In this document: piece after piece, positions 1 through 11,312 of the stretch
Layout: each line of letters opens with the position of its first letter
How positions within the stretch are numbered: position 1 is the stretch's first letter
NCBI GenBank assembly: GCA_951802425.1
Contig: OX637805.1
Span: 1,798,001 to 1,862,000, forward strand
Source: Clavaria fumosa
Lineage: Eukaryota; Basidiomycota; Agaricomycetes; Agaricales; Clavariaceae
Length of the DNA stretch: 64,000 bases
Direction of reading: 5' to 3'
The notes under the pieces: generated by a model
Seen by the model: only the letters and a program-made list of their open reading frames with translations
The model's database searches: none
What the model was told of the DNA's origin: nothing
Made by a program: the position numbers and the translations under genes

Positions 1-1730
1 TGGCAAAGATACCGCAGATGCAGAAAAGAAAGAGCAAGAAGAAACCAAACCCATACCTTTGTCGCCTGCTGCAGAAATCAAGGCGAATATCTCGTTCTTA
101 GAGCGAGCGGTGACAACTCTCGAGCCGCGCTTCACCCACCGTGTCCTGCGTACTCTCACGTCTTTGAGGAAGCGCTTGGACGATCGAGTCTTGAGGGAAG
201 CCGTCACGGACGTTTGTCCTCCAGGTTTCTTTTTACGCTTTGGTGTATGACTCGGCCTTGACATTCGATGTAGGTTCCTCTGCTAAAGCGGCTCTGCTCT
301 CATGGCTGCCAGAAGCTCCTGCAGCTGATGAGTCGATGAATGTCGATCCAGCGCAGACATCCACCTCGATGCCATCACCTCCCACCGAGTTGTTGCCGGA
401 GGCGGAGATCTACCTCCGTCTTCTTATCCTTCACTATCTGCTCACTTCTCCTTCAACATATCCAAAAGCCATGGAGTTGGCTCACCAGACTGTAGAAAGG
501 ATGCAAAGCCTGAATAGACGAAGCATGGATCCAATCGCTGCCAAAGTTTGGTATGCAGTGGAGAGGACCCACGAGCTCGCCGGTGAACTTGCGAATGCGC
601 GTCCGTGAGTGATCTGCTGAATTTCGAATAACACCTCATAACTCCGCTCTCCAGACTGTTCCTCGTTGCCCAGCGCACCGCGTCTTTACGTCACGACGAC
701 GATACCCAAGCGTCCTTGATTAACCGCCTGCTCCGCAACTACGTACACTACAACCTATACGATCAAGCTGACAAACTTGTCGCGAAATCGACCTTTCCTA
801 CCTCTGCTGGCAATCCCGAGTTTGCCCGCTACCATTACTATTTAGGTCGGATCAAAGCCGTTCAGCTCAACTATACGGAGGCCCACATTAACCTGCAGCA
901 GGCGATTCGTCGTGCGCCTCCTCCAAAGACGGCTCCTGGGTTCTACCAGGCTGTGCACAAGCTCTTCGTGGTGGTTGAATTGCTTATGGGCGACATTCCC
1001 GAGCGGAGCTTATTCAGACATCCGGTCCTTGAGAAGGCGCTGGGCGCATACTTCGATATCGTCAAAGGTAAGCGATTCATTTAGCTCTAGGCACGTCTCT
1101 AGTGTCTGGAGAGTTTGACTGACAAAGCTTGCTTCTAGCTGTTCGCACTGGCTCCTTGTCCCAGTTCCAAATTACGCTGACAGAACACGCCGCCCGCTTT
1201 GAGGCTGATAAAACGTATACGCTCATCGTCCGGCTCCGGCAGAACGTCATCAAGACGGGGATACGCCGTCTCTCCCTCTCATACTCGCGCATATCACTGC
1301 GAGACATCTGCGTCAAACTGCACCTGGACTCCGAGGAGGATGCAGAATACATCGTCGGCAAGGCGATCCGGGACGGGGTCATCGAGGGCCGGATCAACCA
1401 CGAGAAAGGGTGGATGGAGTGCGGAGGTCAGAAGGGCGGGTATGGACCGGAGGTCAGCGAGGTGTTCTCGAGGCGCATCGCGTACTGCCTCGAGCTGCAT
1501 AACCAAAGCGTCAAGGTGACGTCTTTTATCTTTCCGAGTGGTGTCTACACTGTCTATCCGCTGACGTCGCTGACACGATAAACTTCCAGGCCATGCGTTA
1601 TCCTCTCAATGCTCATCGGAAAGAACTCGCCGCGGCGGAGGACGCGCGGGAACGGGAGAAGGAGTTGGCCAAAGGAATACAAGAGGGGGAACTTGATAAT
1701 GGTGACGGCAGCATGGGAGGTGATTTCTAG
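1..1730 (+). CDS. RPN3: 26S proteasome regulatory subunit Rpn3 (PSMD3), 5' part missing
   Basis: Non-ATPase subunit of the proteasome lid. The gene enters from the left edge already in frame (from base 2), so the N-terminus lies outside the window. Introns by frame and GT/AG: 225-273, 605-654, 1068-1138, 1516-1589. The spliced protein carries the helical-repeat region (RNYVHYNLYDQADKLV, YYLGRIKAVQLNYTEA) and the PCI domain (TYTLIVRLRQNVIKTG, LSLSYSRISLRDI, DAEYIVGKAIRDGVIEGRINHEKG), closely matching animal PSMD3 as I know it. It ends in the family's acidic tail (ELDNGDGSMGGDF, stop 1728-1730). Identification is secure; the internal exon edges are inferred. Confidence 0.95.
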
Positions 1731-2199
1731 AGGACCCTGTCATCGTCCCATCCTCATGCCCGTCCGCCGCCCCCCAAGTTGCTATCGAGACCAGTGCAAT
1801 GAGAAAATTGTTATAAACCGTATCTTTAAGCGGATGACCATTCCTCTGTCAGATTCTAGAAAAATAAATTATAAAGAAGCCAGGTGATTTTTTGTTGAGA
1901 ATAAGCCTCACTTTGCAAGTGCCTCTCCATTGTATTACTTGTGTCTGTGGAAGATATACAGTAGGTCCTTCTCCTTTTCTAGACTAATTACAGAATGGCG
2001 TGAGGGTATGATAGTGTGCCGCCTGGCTCTGGCACTGCCAGAGCCCCAGCTTGCCACAGTAATCATGCAACATAACTCATTCGGACATGTTTCGAGGATA
2101 CAGCATTGTAGGCAGTCTCCGAATAAATAAATAAATCAAAATGATAGTTGATACAACACATAGGAAGTGTTCAGAACTTATATAATAACTGGCATGTGC
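1731..2199. other. convergent 3' intergenic region
   Basis: Gene-free stretch between the RPN3 stop and the stop of the minus-strand gene. It is AT-rich and holds AATAAA-like sites on the plus strand (near 1862 and again in an AATAAATAAATAAAT run near 2122), which would suit polyadenylation. No coding signal seen. Confidence 0.5.
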
Positions 2200-2968
2200 T
2201 CATGACGTTGGCTTTTCCGATGCAGATTCAGCTCCTTTGGTTGCTCTGTCGGACGAAGACGGGACATTCTTTGGGGTTTGCTCTTCCAATGCGTCGTGAG
2301 TGGCTGCAAAGATGTCGGGTTCCTCGACCAGAGAGCTTTCGGCGCGGGCAAGTTCCATTGCGAGCGCATAGGGCGGTGGATTTTCTTCTGTCTGATCCCC
2401 GTGCGAGCTCGACGACCCAGAGTTCTTTCGTGCCATCATAGTTCGTACAACATTGGCCAACTGAGGAGCCCGAACTTTATTGACCGCAGCGGTGAACTTG
2501 TCAGAGTAGTAGGAGGGTAGGAAAGCCGGCAGGGTCGACGCGCGCCGGCCAGAGAAGGGAGACTTTGAGGGGATGGAGGGAGAGGCTGGGATAGCGGACA
2601 AAATTTCCGCAAAGGTCTTCGGCGGGGGGGACACGTCTACAGAAATCCGGGGCCTGGAAGGGGTGTCTGCGGAGCTGACATCAGGACTGCGCGCATGGAC
2701 GGACTGCGTAGGACGTGACTTGCCGTAGTGGAGAGGTGCGAAGGTAGTAATAGGAGTCATATATCCGTATTCCTCCCCTGGCTGGCCTTCATAATAGACG
2801 GAAGCCTTATCGATGAAGGTGTAGCGCCCAGTATCTGCATCGTAGCCTACACGTTTCATGCCCTCTGGAAGACGGTAGTCATCCTGTCGTGGAGCCAATG
2901 TTATCAGTGCAGAACTTGGAAAGAGAGAGCAGCGTACTGACCTCATCGTATTGAGTCCATCTGCCCAT
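2200..2968 (-). CDS. conserved fungal protein of unknown function, 236 aa
   Basis: Two exons: 2968-2942 (MGRWTQYDE) and 2883-2200, with a 58-nt GT-AG intron. The join restores the motif GRWTQYDEDDYRLPEGMKRVGYD followed by TGRYTF. I recall this N-terminal block from a small family of fungal proteins, some of which databases label as LysM/CBM50-like, but I cannot confirm a LysM fold here. After about residue 60 the protein is Ser/Pro-rich and low in complexity, with a possible amphipathic stretch (PAFLPSYYSDKFTAAVNKVR). A longer upstream start is possible in another frame, but it would lose the conserved N-terminal block, so ATG 2968 was chosen. Function not known. Confidence 0.7.
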
Positions 2969-3666
2969 AGTTTCTGCACGGTTGTTGATGGTGAGCCCAC
3001 GAGAGGGAATAGTGAACTTGGAAGAGGGCTCGTTTTGAGTGGTCGTGAACGTTGATCCTATGTATGGCCAGCACCGCCCCTTAAGGAACAGGACTAGGCT
3101 AACATCATCACAAACAGCCCCGAGAATGTAATCTAATAGCGTGGGGGCGTTGAATGATGATTTGGGTCGTCAACGACATTTCCCGAAGTTCATCATGAAA
3201 GTTCGACGATGTCAATGGCTGCGGTCGTCAACGTCGTTAGCGGGGTCGAGAAGACCACGACTGGGGTATTCCTCGTCAACTTTGGGATCGTCATGGATGC
3301 CTCATGGGGCACTTGCACTGGACTTTGCGACCATCATGTATGTGTAATGAACGCATCACGAGCAACCAATGAGTCAACTTGCGAGGATCATCTCCGGGGC
3401 GAATCGGGCTGTCCATCGTCCATGCAATGTGCTCCTGCACCGCCAAAGTATCAGAGCCATTTGTAACAAAATTTGTTGCAACACAACAGAGCACGTCGAG
3501 CACACGTCAGCTACCAGATACCTGACGGTTACCGTAGAAATCTAGGAGGGATGTACTGGTATTACCCAGTCACAAAGTGCATCACATCCAGCATGAGGCG
3601 TGATCATCTCTCTCTCTCTCTTCTGCCACAAGCCCTGACCTGCCTCATACCCGTCGTCCATTGCAT
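2969..3666. other. intergenic region, no gene seen
   Basis: Lies between the start of the minus-strand gene and the start of FYV10, so it should hold both promoters. Only short unrelated open frames, no recognisable motif. A TCTC-rich pyrimidine run sits near 3605-3625, just upstream of the FYV10 start. Confidence 0.4.
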
Positions 3667-5201
3667 ATGACAAACGCTAAGCTCAACGTTGAAGGAATCA
3701 TGCTGTTCGAGCAGCCGTTTGCCAGGGTAAGTCGTTGCACAGGCGTGCACCCCGACCACTCATCCACATGCTGGGCTGTCCGGAGATTCCTTATGAACAC
3801 TGTCGCAAAGTATTCCGCCTCTTCCAGAAGAACATAGAGCGGGAATTAGGTGCAGTTCAGACTGCGTCTAAAGACGTTGCAAAACGCGCGGGGGTCATGA
3901 ACCAGGAGGAAGCGATCCAGTCCGTTCAGGCGATGATCAATCGAGTAGACAGTTTGAAACGAAAAGTCCGTGCCATGGCGTATTTACGGAAATCGCATCT
4001 GAGACCCCTGCCCCGGCCTAGCAGTTATCAGACCTCCAGGAGACTGTCGGTGGACCTGCGCAAGACATCATGCGAGAGAGATTTGAGCACCTGATCGCCA
4101 TTGAGACTATTGCTACAGCCGGAACTCCAGAACACTCCGTTGGGACAGGCGTAGCTAACTGGACCGACTTGCGCATGAACCGCTGGCTGGTCGATTGGGC
4201 GTTGAGAAGCGGGAAGACGAAAACCGCGCACAAGATTGCTCAAGAGAATTCAATTGAGGTGCGTATAAGGTTGCTTTGCTGCGTCTCATGCTCTCTCATC
4301 CTGCGCAGAAACTTGTTGACATAGAACTGTTTACGGACATTCGCCGCATTGAAAACGCACTTGCCCAACAAAGCTGCACTGAAGCTTTAGCTTGGTGTAA
4401 TGAAAATAAAGCAGCCCTTCGCAAAATCAAAGCAAGTCTTCACGCTCGCCGGTCCGGTGCTGTGAGACTGACTCCTCCTCCTAGAGCACTCTCGAATTCG
4501 AGCTTCGATTACAAGAATACATTGAACTAGCACGCGCACGGAAGCAAGTTGAGGCAATTGCCTACGCAAAGAAACATCTTATATCATGGCAGGACACTCA
4601 CGCTGCGCAAATCAACCAAGCATCTGCGCTCCTCGCATTCCCTTCATCAACCATATGTGGACGCTACACGGCATGTTGTTCAACAAGTGGCTGGTGATAG
4701 CCCGCTGATGATCATAATGCAGCGCCTTTATGACCAATCACGCTGGACCTCCCTTATTCAATCTTTTCGCGTCGCCATTTATAGCCTTAACACTCTTCCC
4801 ACTGAACCTCTCCTGCACCTCGCTCTGTACGCTGGCCTTGCGTCACTGAAACTGCCGTCTTGTTACGACGCAGGGACGCGGAACATTGATTGTCCAGTGT
4901 GCGATCCTGATCTCGGACAGCTCGCAACAGAGGTTCCTCTGAGTCATCATGTGAACTCAACGATAGTGTGTCGCCTAAGCGGCAAGATCATGGACGAGGA
5001 TAACATGCCTATGGCGTTCCCGAATGGATATGTTTACTCCAGAGAGGCGCGTCTCTTCTTGTTGCTTCGTTCAGGAAACCTGACGCGGGTCTGTTATAGG
5101 CATTAGAGGATATGGCGGCGAAGAACGACGGAATGGTGACCTGTCCCCGATCCAATATGACCACCGAATTTTCGAAGCTTAGGAAAGTGTTCATATCATG
5201 A
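3667..5201 (+). CDS. FYV10: GID/CTLH E3 ligase subunit Fyv10/Gid9 (MAEA homologue), 403 aa
   Basis: RING-like subunit of the GID/CTLH ubiquitin ligase that degrades gluconeogenic enzymes in yeast. Seven exons: 3667-3726, 3786-3965, 4022-4258, 4309-4431, 4485-4670, 4723-5046, 5100-5201; every junction is phase 0. The spliced protein shows the family's N-terminal helix (PFARIPYEHCRKVFR), the LisH/CTLH region (LRMNRWLVDWALRSGKTKTA; CTEALAWCNENKAALRKIKS), the CRA part (TLPTEPLLHLALYAGLASLK) and the C-terminal degenerate RING (CPVCDPDLG, then VCRLSGKIMDEDNMPMAFPNGYVYSREALEDMA, CPRSNMTTEFSKLRKVFIS). Odd point: introns 4, 5 and 6 start with GC (GCAAGT, GCATGT, GCGCGT). No GT donor gives the conserved frame. 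Identification strong. Confidence 0.93.
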
Positions 5202-7757
5202 CAAGAATTACCTGTTGTATGCTGGTCGCCGAGGGTGCTGGTCTAGCTTTTTGTGAGGAGACTATTCTCATGGTACGTACCTGCAGGGCAGGGATCATTA
5301 ATGTGATAGTGTACAGATGGAGCAATACCATGCTGATAATGTAGTGGGACACATGTCTGAGTTTCATTGCCCACTGGTGACAATGCTTAATGTTCACAAC
5401 ATCAGAGTCAATTCCTCTCAGAATACTGTACATTGCTGAATGCTAAAAGGGGGAAGCATTGAAGGTTCTTCAAACTACAGTCCCATGATAGACTATTAGA
5501 CTAAAGGGAAGAAAAGAAAAAAGAGACTCCAGAGAAACAAAACCATAGCACCCAGGATTCCCATGTGGTCCCCCACCATGGTACTAACTGGGCGGCACTC
5601 TGGTTAACTGCGCAGATCAGACGGGATGCGGTGCTTTCAGAGTCCTATGGCAATGGATGTCAATCTAGGTAATAAAAGGACCTTTAACCCCTCCTCCTCC
5701 CCTCCACCACTTGTAGCTGACCTGGGGAGGAAAGGGTGCTGTGCCTTCGGCTGGAAGGGCTGTCGCGTGACCGTCGCGTTTTTCGGCACGAGGTCGTTAG
5801 GCGCTCGACTGGCTTCTTCGTCTCTTGAATGCTCCAGCTGGTAAATTTTTGATGTGTCTACCCACTTTATGCAGGCCGCTGTTTGACCAATCTCGACTCT
5901 GAAATCTTCCACTTTCCATGTGGTAGTACAGGCTTCTGTTTTTGCCTCATAAATGTCCATGCACTCGTTCGCCCTGTCCCATTGGTCTGGCGATTCGAAT
6001 CTCGTATAGATCTCTTCTGTTTTCTGATCTGAGCACGTTTTGATTTCAATCCCTGGGTCTCTGGGTTCTCTCGCCTTCTACTCTCCGAACATCTCCGCGG
6101 ATCGCTTAGCTCAACATGTGCTCGTTACGTCGCGTGGGCATATCTGGCTTCGGCTCGCCATCCGAGGAGGGATGGTCTTGCGATTACTGTATCAACGCGT
6201 CAGCAAACCCATGACTCCGGCGGCACCGAGGGGTCTGTCACATCTTTCTTCGACCACGATGCGTGGGCGACGGAATTGCGTAAACTCCAGGGGAGCCGTA
6301 AGTATAAATCCATCTTCCCTCATTTTTCTTTTTCCTTCTACAGCTTTGGACAGCCACAGAATTGGATTTCGTCACCGGTACCGATCGGTTCAACACGGGG
6401 TCCGATCCTATGACGGTATCCTTAGGCGCTCCGTGGAGACGCTTGTACGCGTTTTACGTGATAGCGAAGCGCGTAGCGGGGTTACTCTGATCTCCTATCA
6501 TTCGTGATGCACCTACCACATGCGAAGGCCCTAGAAGACAAAGGGTTCTCCGTCGAGTTCGTGGTCCTTCGTTTCCCAAGGGAGCTCATGGCCTGCACAC
6601 TTCCACGCACCCGACGTCCGAAAAATTCCGACCGATTAATTCATAGGTTTCGACCCCTCGATTTGGTATGCTGGCGTTTGCACAATGAATGACTTGAGCT
6701 TATTGCCGTTTCAGGACCTCTCTCGTGGCACGGGTCGAAAGCGGAACCCTTACATGAATCGGTTTTTTCTCAGGTTGAAAGGGGAAAAATGCGAGATAGC
6801 GTTGGAAGTGTTTACATGATAGCTTACACGCGCTTTTAGAGAAGAAGGGTGAAAATACCGACGTGTCCGTGCACTGTCTTTATTGGTTTGGTGTCTGGCT
6901 GACAATTTGAACTGGCTTTCATGCACCATCGGACGCATGCGAACTGACAGGCCAACTTTGAGCAGCACCACAGATGTGCAGCTGCCCCAGTTTCAATATT
7001 GGCCCCGGCTTCAATACAGAGACTATGGGTGATCAGGAAAATTGTGCGCCGAATTGAGCGAAAGTCTGATTGACAGGCAGTATGTTGCCGTGCTCCTCCT
7101 TCCGTCCGCGCTTGGGCGGGCCGTTGCTGCATGCCGGAATACACGCTGCAGCCGCAATGCACCTCCCGCAACTCGCGCCGAGGCGCACTCGTATACTCAT
7201 AGATCGCAAACCTCATAGACTTGCCAGCGCGAAGGTGCAAGATACCATACGTCGGCGCATTTCTCTCCACATCGTTGATCTGCAACGAAGAGCTCCTGAA
7301 AACATGGGCGAGCAGTACGGTCTCGGTAACATCAGTACGAAGAAGCTGAATCGATAAAATTATCTGGCAACGGAGGTAACTCTACTGCAGGGACTGGCCG
7401 CAAGGCGTCTATGCGAAGAAGATGGCACGAATTTGGGTGTGATATGATGTGTTTGGGATGCAATGTGTACCTCGTGCTGCCTCGGGGAGCAGCGCGACTT
7501 CGAGCTACTTTGGCAAAATGACTACTGCCAGTCTCGTCGCATGCCCGACCAGCAGTCTATCCCAGCCGAATCGTGCCATAACGGCCACTCAAAATTAATC
7601 GGAAAATTCTGCTCGCTAATATTTCTTTGGTCCTTACGGAACCCAGACCTGGGCGTTATATACTTGCCTATGATGCCTCGGCAGCGAGAAAACTCCCCCC
7701 ACCTTCGACTTGGTCTTAGGGAGAGCTTTGTTCATCTGCGATAGCCCTAGTTCTATC
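5202..7757. other. gene-poor 2.5-kb region
   Basis: No gene I can name. Around 6240-6410 a possible splice (donor GTAAGT after 6299, acceptor CTACAG at 6343) could join two short plus-strand open stretches, but the product resembles nothing I know and the upstream frame is closed. A 149-codon minus-strand open frame (7285-6836) has a biased, Cys-rich composition and no recognised motif. May contain regulatory DNA, a decayed gene or a non-coding transcript. Confidence 0.35.
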
Positions 7758-9712
7758 ATGTATCCTTTCGGTTTACCTGTCGCAGTGGATCTGTTTCTGG
7801 TCTCGGGGTTTAGGATCTGGATTGCCGTCGCATTCGTCACTCTTGTCCTTTTATTGATCGCTGTCGATCAACCAACCGAAAAGGACGACGCTCCTGTCGT
7901 TCTACCAGGATTTTGTCTCATTAATATCTGGAGATTTTTCTCTCGTCGTTTCGACTTTCTCAATTCTGGATTCGATGCTGTTGGGCAACATGTCTTTCAG
8001 TTCAGCCTCCTACAGGCATGTATCCTTTCTGAGTCTGTTGTTGCTATACTCATGTGGCGTCGTAGCACACAGTCATTGCTGTCTCAGGCGAGTCAGCCAG
8101 GAAAGCTTTCTTCACCACTAGAGGCTTCGACTTGACGGAGGGTTTCAAAGTTCTTTCCGGAGCGGTAGCCAGTCTGGTTTGATGTAACAATTTTCAGCCA
8201 CTGATTATATTTGTCCAGATCCCGATGGTCCCTGGGGTGACCTCAGACCTGCAATCACGTCGTATCAGCCTGATCCACAAGCGTTTAAGCGCTATCCAGC
8301 GACCAGCTATCCTAAGTCAGAGTGAGTGTCACCTCTCTTTCTCACTTCGCGTCCCCTCAATCCTAGCCTGCAGAAATCCCTGTTATTCTGAGCGACTTCA
8401 AGCGTGTGATGGATGCTTGGGGCCGGTCTGGCACGTTCGATCCGTTTGACGCAGTCTACGAAGTTTGTCGCCGCCTTCTTCGCCTCGGTTATTTCGTGCT
8501 TAGTGGCCTTCGCGAAAGCTTCTGTTCCAGAGCACAGTTCGGAGTCTCACCTGCTCTGAAATAGCGGATGATTCAGCTCTCGTCGCGCGCCTCAAAATTT
8601 TGTACGATAGACTAGACCATGGGACCACGCCGGCCATCGTTCTTCTGCCTTGGTTCCCAAGCCTTGGCATGCTCAATAAACTATTCGCAACGAAGCAGAT
8701 CTACGACATCGTCTCCAAAGCTATCAATACCAGACAGGAGAGTGGCGTCGCTCATGACGACACGCTACAAATGCTTTTAGACCTTGGCGATGAAAAAGCA
8801 GTTATCGTTGGCGTATGTACATTTCGGGAGCGAACTGAGTAGCAAACCTCTAAGGCGCTGTCCACAGTTCATCATGGGACTTCTGATAGCGGGCGCACGG
8901 GCCACCGGCACCTCGGGTCAGTCGCTTTGTGCCTCCCTCTACAGTATTCCTAGGTTTTGATGCCTTCGTCTGCAGCCTCGTGGATGATCACGTTCCTCGG
9001 AGCTAACGCAGAGTGGAGGTCAAAAGCGAGAGCCGAAATCCAGCAGCTTCTGGAAGCTTGCTTGGCAGACCATCAAGGTCCCTCTCCGACGCCTACGCTG
9101 GCCGACAATCTCTCTGCGATCCCGCTCGACGAATGGGAGAACAACACGCCAATTCTAGATCGCATCATCAAAGAAACCTTGCGCGTCGCGCAACCTCACG
9201 CCGCTATGCGACGAAACATGGGGCGGGAGGTTTATATCGACGGCAAGCTAGTTCCGACAGGGGCATACGTGCTGTACCCATTCAGCGACGTTCATCTGGA
9301 CCCGATGCTGTGTAAGATTGCCCGCGCGAGACCGCCTCATGCTTTGGTTGAATGAACTGCGCAGACCCCGACCCGTGGAAGTTCGACCCAAGTCGAGAGA
9401 TGGCCACCAAGGCGGCGTTCGGTTTTGTCGGTTGGGGCGCAGGTGATGTTTCTGTCTGCATGTTGCTCATCGCTACGCAGGAATAACTTGTCATTTTCAG
9501 GCAACACCGTCTGTCTGGGTACCCGACTCGCCAAGATCATGTTGAAAATGGTTGCAGCGATGTTTTTACTTGGATTTGACATCACCGTTGTCGACCGGTA
9601 CGGGAGTGTGGTCGACCCGCTACCCCAGCCGAACTGGAACGACTCGTTGCTCTGCCGGCCTGCGAAAGGCGCGTGTTACATCAAGTACGAACGCAACAAT
9701 ATGCAGCTGTAG
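7758..9712 (+). CDS. cytochrome P450 monooxygenase, 501 aa
   Basis: Haem-thiolate oxidase, probably ER-anchored. Nine exons: 7758-8015, 8066-8164, 8219-8321, 8374-8462, 8531-8812, 8868-8916, 8976-9311, 9365-9442, 9501-9712; the sum is a clean 502 codons. An N-terminal membrane segment (WIAVAFVTLVLLLIAV) is followed by GESARKAFFTTRGFDLTEG, an I-helix region (LLIAGARATGTSASWM), the ExxR motif (KETLR), the PDPWKFDP region and the haem loop (FVGWGAGNTVCLGTR). Intron 1 is GC-AG (GCATGT). Odd points: the I-helix lacks the usual acid-Thr pair, and the haem loop has Trp for Phe at Cys-7 and Thr for Arg/His at Cys-2. Substrate unknown. Confidence 0.9.
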
Positions 9713-10081
9713 GAGGTCTGGCCACCGTTAAACGTATATTTGGCCCCTGCCACATCCTTAACTTTATCCTTCAATCGTACGTCTCATTGTTTATTTCCAC
9801 ATTTATCTCTGCGTCTTCAGACATCGGCCGCAAGACTGCCATATTTATCTGCACACTTATATGTGAGGTAATTTACATATAGTACTGTTTAACGCCGAGG
9901 AATTATTGTAATTGGATTCAAAGTTACATTAGGATTTCTCCTCGTACGGACATTCTTTATTTGTACATATGTTTTTAAGGTTTCGCGTCCAGTGCACGAT
10001 GGCTGCCGTCAACCCCTCAAGAGGCGTTTTGAATGGTCTAAGAACTGTCACCACGATCCGACTCTTGTTCCTACCACTACA
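9713..10081. other. intergenic region between P450 and GNAT genes
   Basis: AT-rich spacer with no supported gene. It presumably holds the P450 terminator and the promoter of the first acetyltransferase copy. Confidence 0.4.
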
Positions 10082-11074
10082 ATGCCTGGTGAAAGCTCCC
10101 ATATACGCCCTGCCCGACCAGGTGACTCGGATTTGGTTACTGTAATAAAATACGTACCTGATGCCCCTGTTTCTCAGAATGTCATCCTGCAAAGAGAGAA
10201 TACCAGAATTAATACATGGACCTGACGCGTCTGTGCCATCCTACAGATGTTTATGAGCCGCGCAAACTCATGAACCAATACCATTTTCAAGTTTTCTGAC
10301 CTGCCTTCTGAAGGCAGTACAGAAACACACAGTTACCATCAAAGCAACGCCAGAATCTGTGAGACAGCCTTTTCTGCTCCAAGTACGCGTCTTAGTCCTC
10401 TTTATCTAACGATTGATCAAGCTGCGAAGTATTTATTCGAGACACCGGTTGTACACGAAATTCTCGCTATTAGCGGTGACGCCGATGCCCCTGGTAATGC
10501 CTTTGGTAGGATCACACAATCTTCCCCCATGCACCAACACGATGGCTTTTGGTGTGAATTTGAGCGGGCCCCATACGGAACAGGATTGGTATTATACTTC
10601 TTCAGCTACGCATCCCGGATCGGACTCCCAGGTATACACGTGAGTCACTCTGCCCTCTTTACTCGTAACGCCAATCCTACAAATGCTGCACAAGCTCCAA
10701 GACGTGTACGTGAAACCGGAGCGCCGAAGGGAAGGTGTTGGAAGTGTCCTCTTCGGCCAGCTCGGTCAGATCGCCGAGGAGAAGGTGATACAAAAACACC
10801 TCCTTTCAATATCCATCGCGGTTTCTTACTTTGCCTCCGCAGAACTGTGCCCGCATAGACTGGAGCGTATTAGAGGTGAGTATTCCGATAATAATATGAA
10901 TTCTCTTTGTATCACTAATCCTCAACATGGGCCGAAAAACAGCGGAACGAGTCGGCAGTCAAATTTTACAGCAATATTGGTGCTAAAGCCATGTCTGAGT
11001 GGATGGATATGAGGCTCGAGGGAAATAGCATTAAAAATCTCAAGAAATTTATCGACAGACAGAGCCGTAACTAA
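10082..11074 (+). CDS. GNAT-family N-acetyltransferase, copy 1 (possibly degenerate)
   Basis: Tandem paralogue of the next gene. It starts with the same motif (SSHIRPARPGDS) and keeps the acetyl-CoA binding region (YVKPERRREGVGSVLFGQLGQIAEEK), CARIDWSVLE and the C-terminal block (SAVKFYSNIGAKAMSEWMDMRLEGNSIKNL; stop 11072-11074). Three points suggest decay or altered splicing. The exon matching DVILQLIIDL in copy 2 reads NVILQRENTRINTW then a stop. One base is missing where copy 2 has CTGCGAAAGTATTTA, which shifts the frame unless an acceptor 8 nt further in is used. The conserved Trp codon before NES is CGG. Either a weakened gene or a young pseudogene; substrate unknown. Confidence 0.6.
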
Positions 11075-11312
11075 GCGCCGAGGTCAGTGCGCGTGTTGCA
11101 TGGTGCGAGAGAGGTGCTTGGGCTTGAGAAGTTGGCTTGGTGCCTCATGCCGACCATTGGGAGGTAGGAGAGCTTCAGGTATGTACAAAATCAAATCAAG
11201 GCTGATTGGGTTATTACGGGAGAAGCGGGCGTGCCATTTGCGTAGCGCATGCAAGCCAAACCTTGTTCCCAATTTGAGCTTGTAGGTGATCCTAATCTCT
11301 GCCACTGCCACA

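Noticed and set aside
5985..6010. Possible tRNA T-arm (GATTCGAATC)
   Set aside because: The flanking bases do not form the 5-bp T stem, and no A box or acceptor stem is found upstream.
6836..7285. 149-codon minus-strand frame considered as a gene
   Set aside because: No motif, biased Cys/Arg composition, no start context or splice partner; kept only as a note for the gene-poor region.
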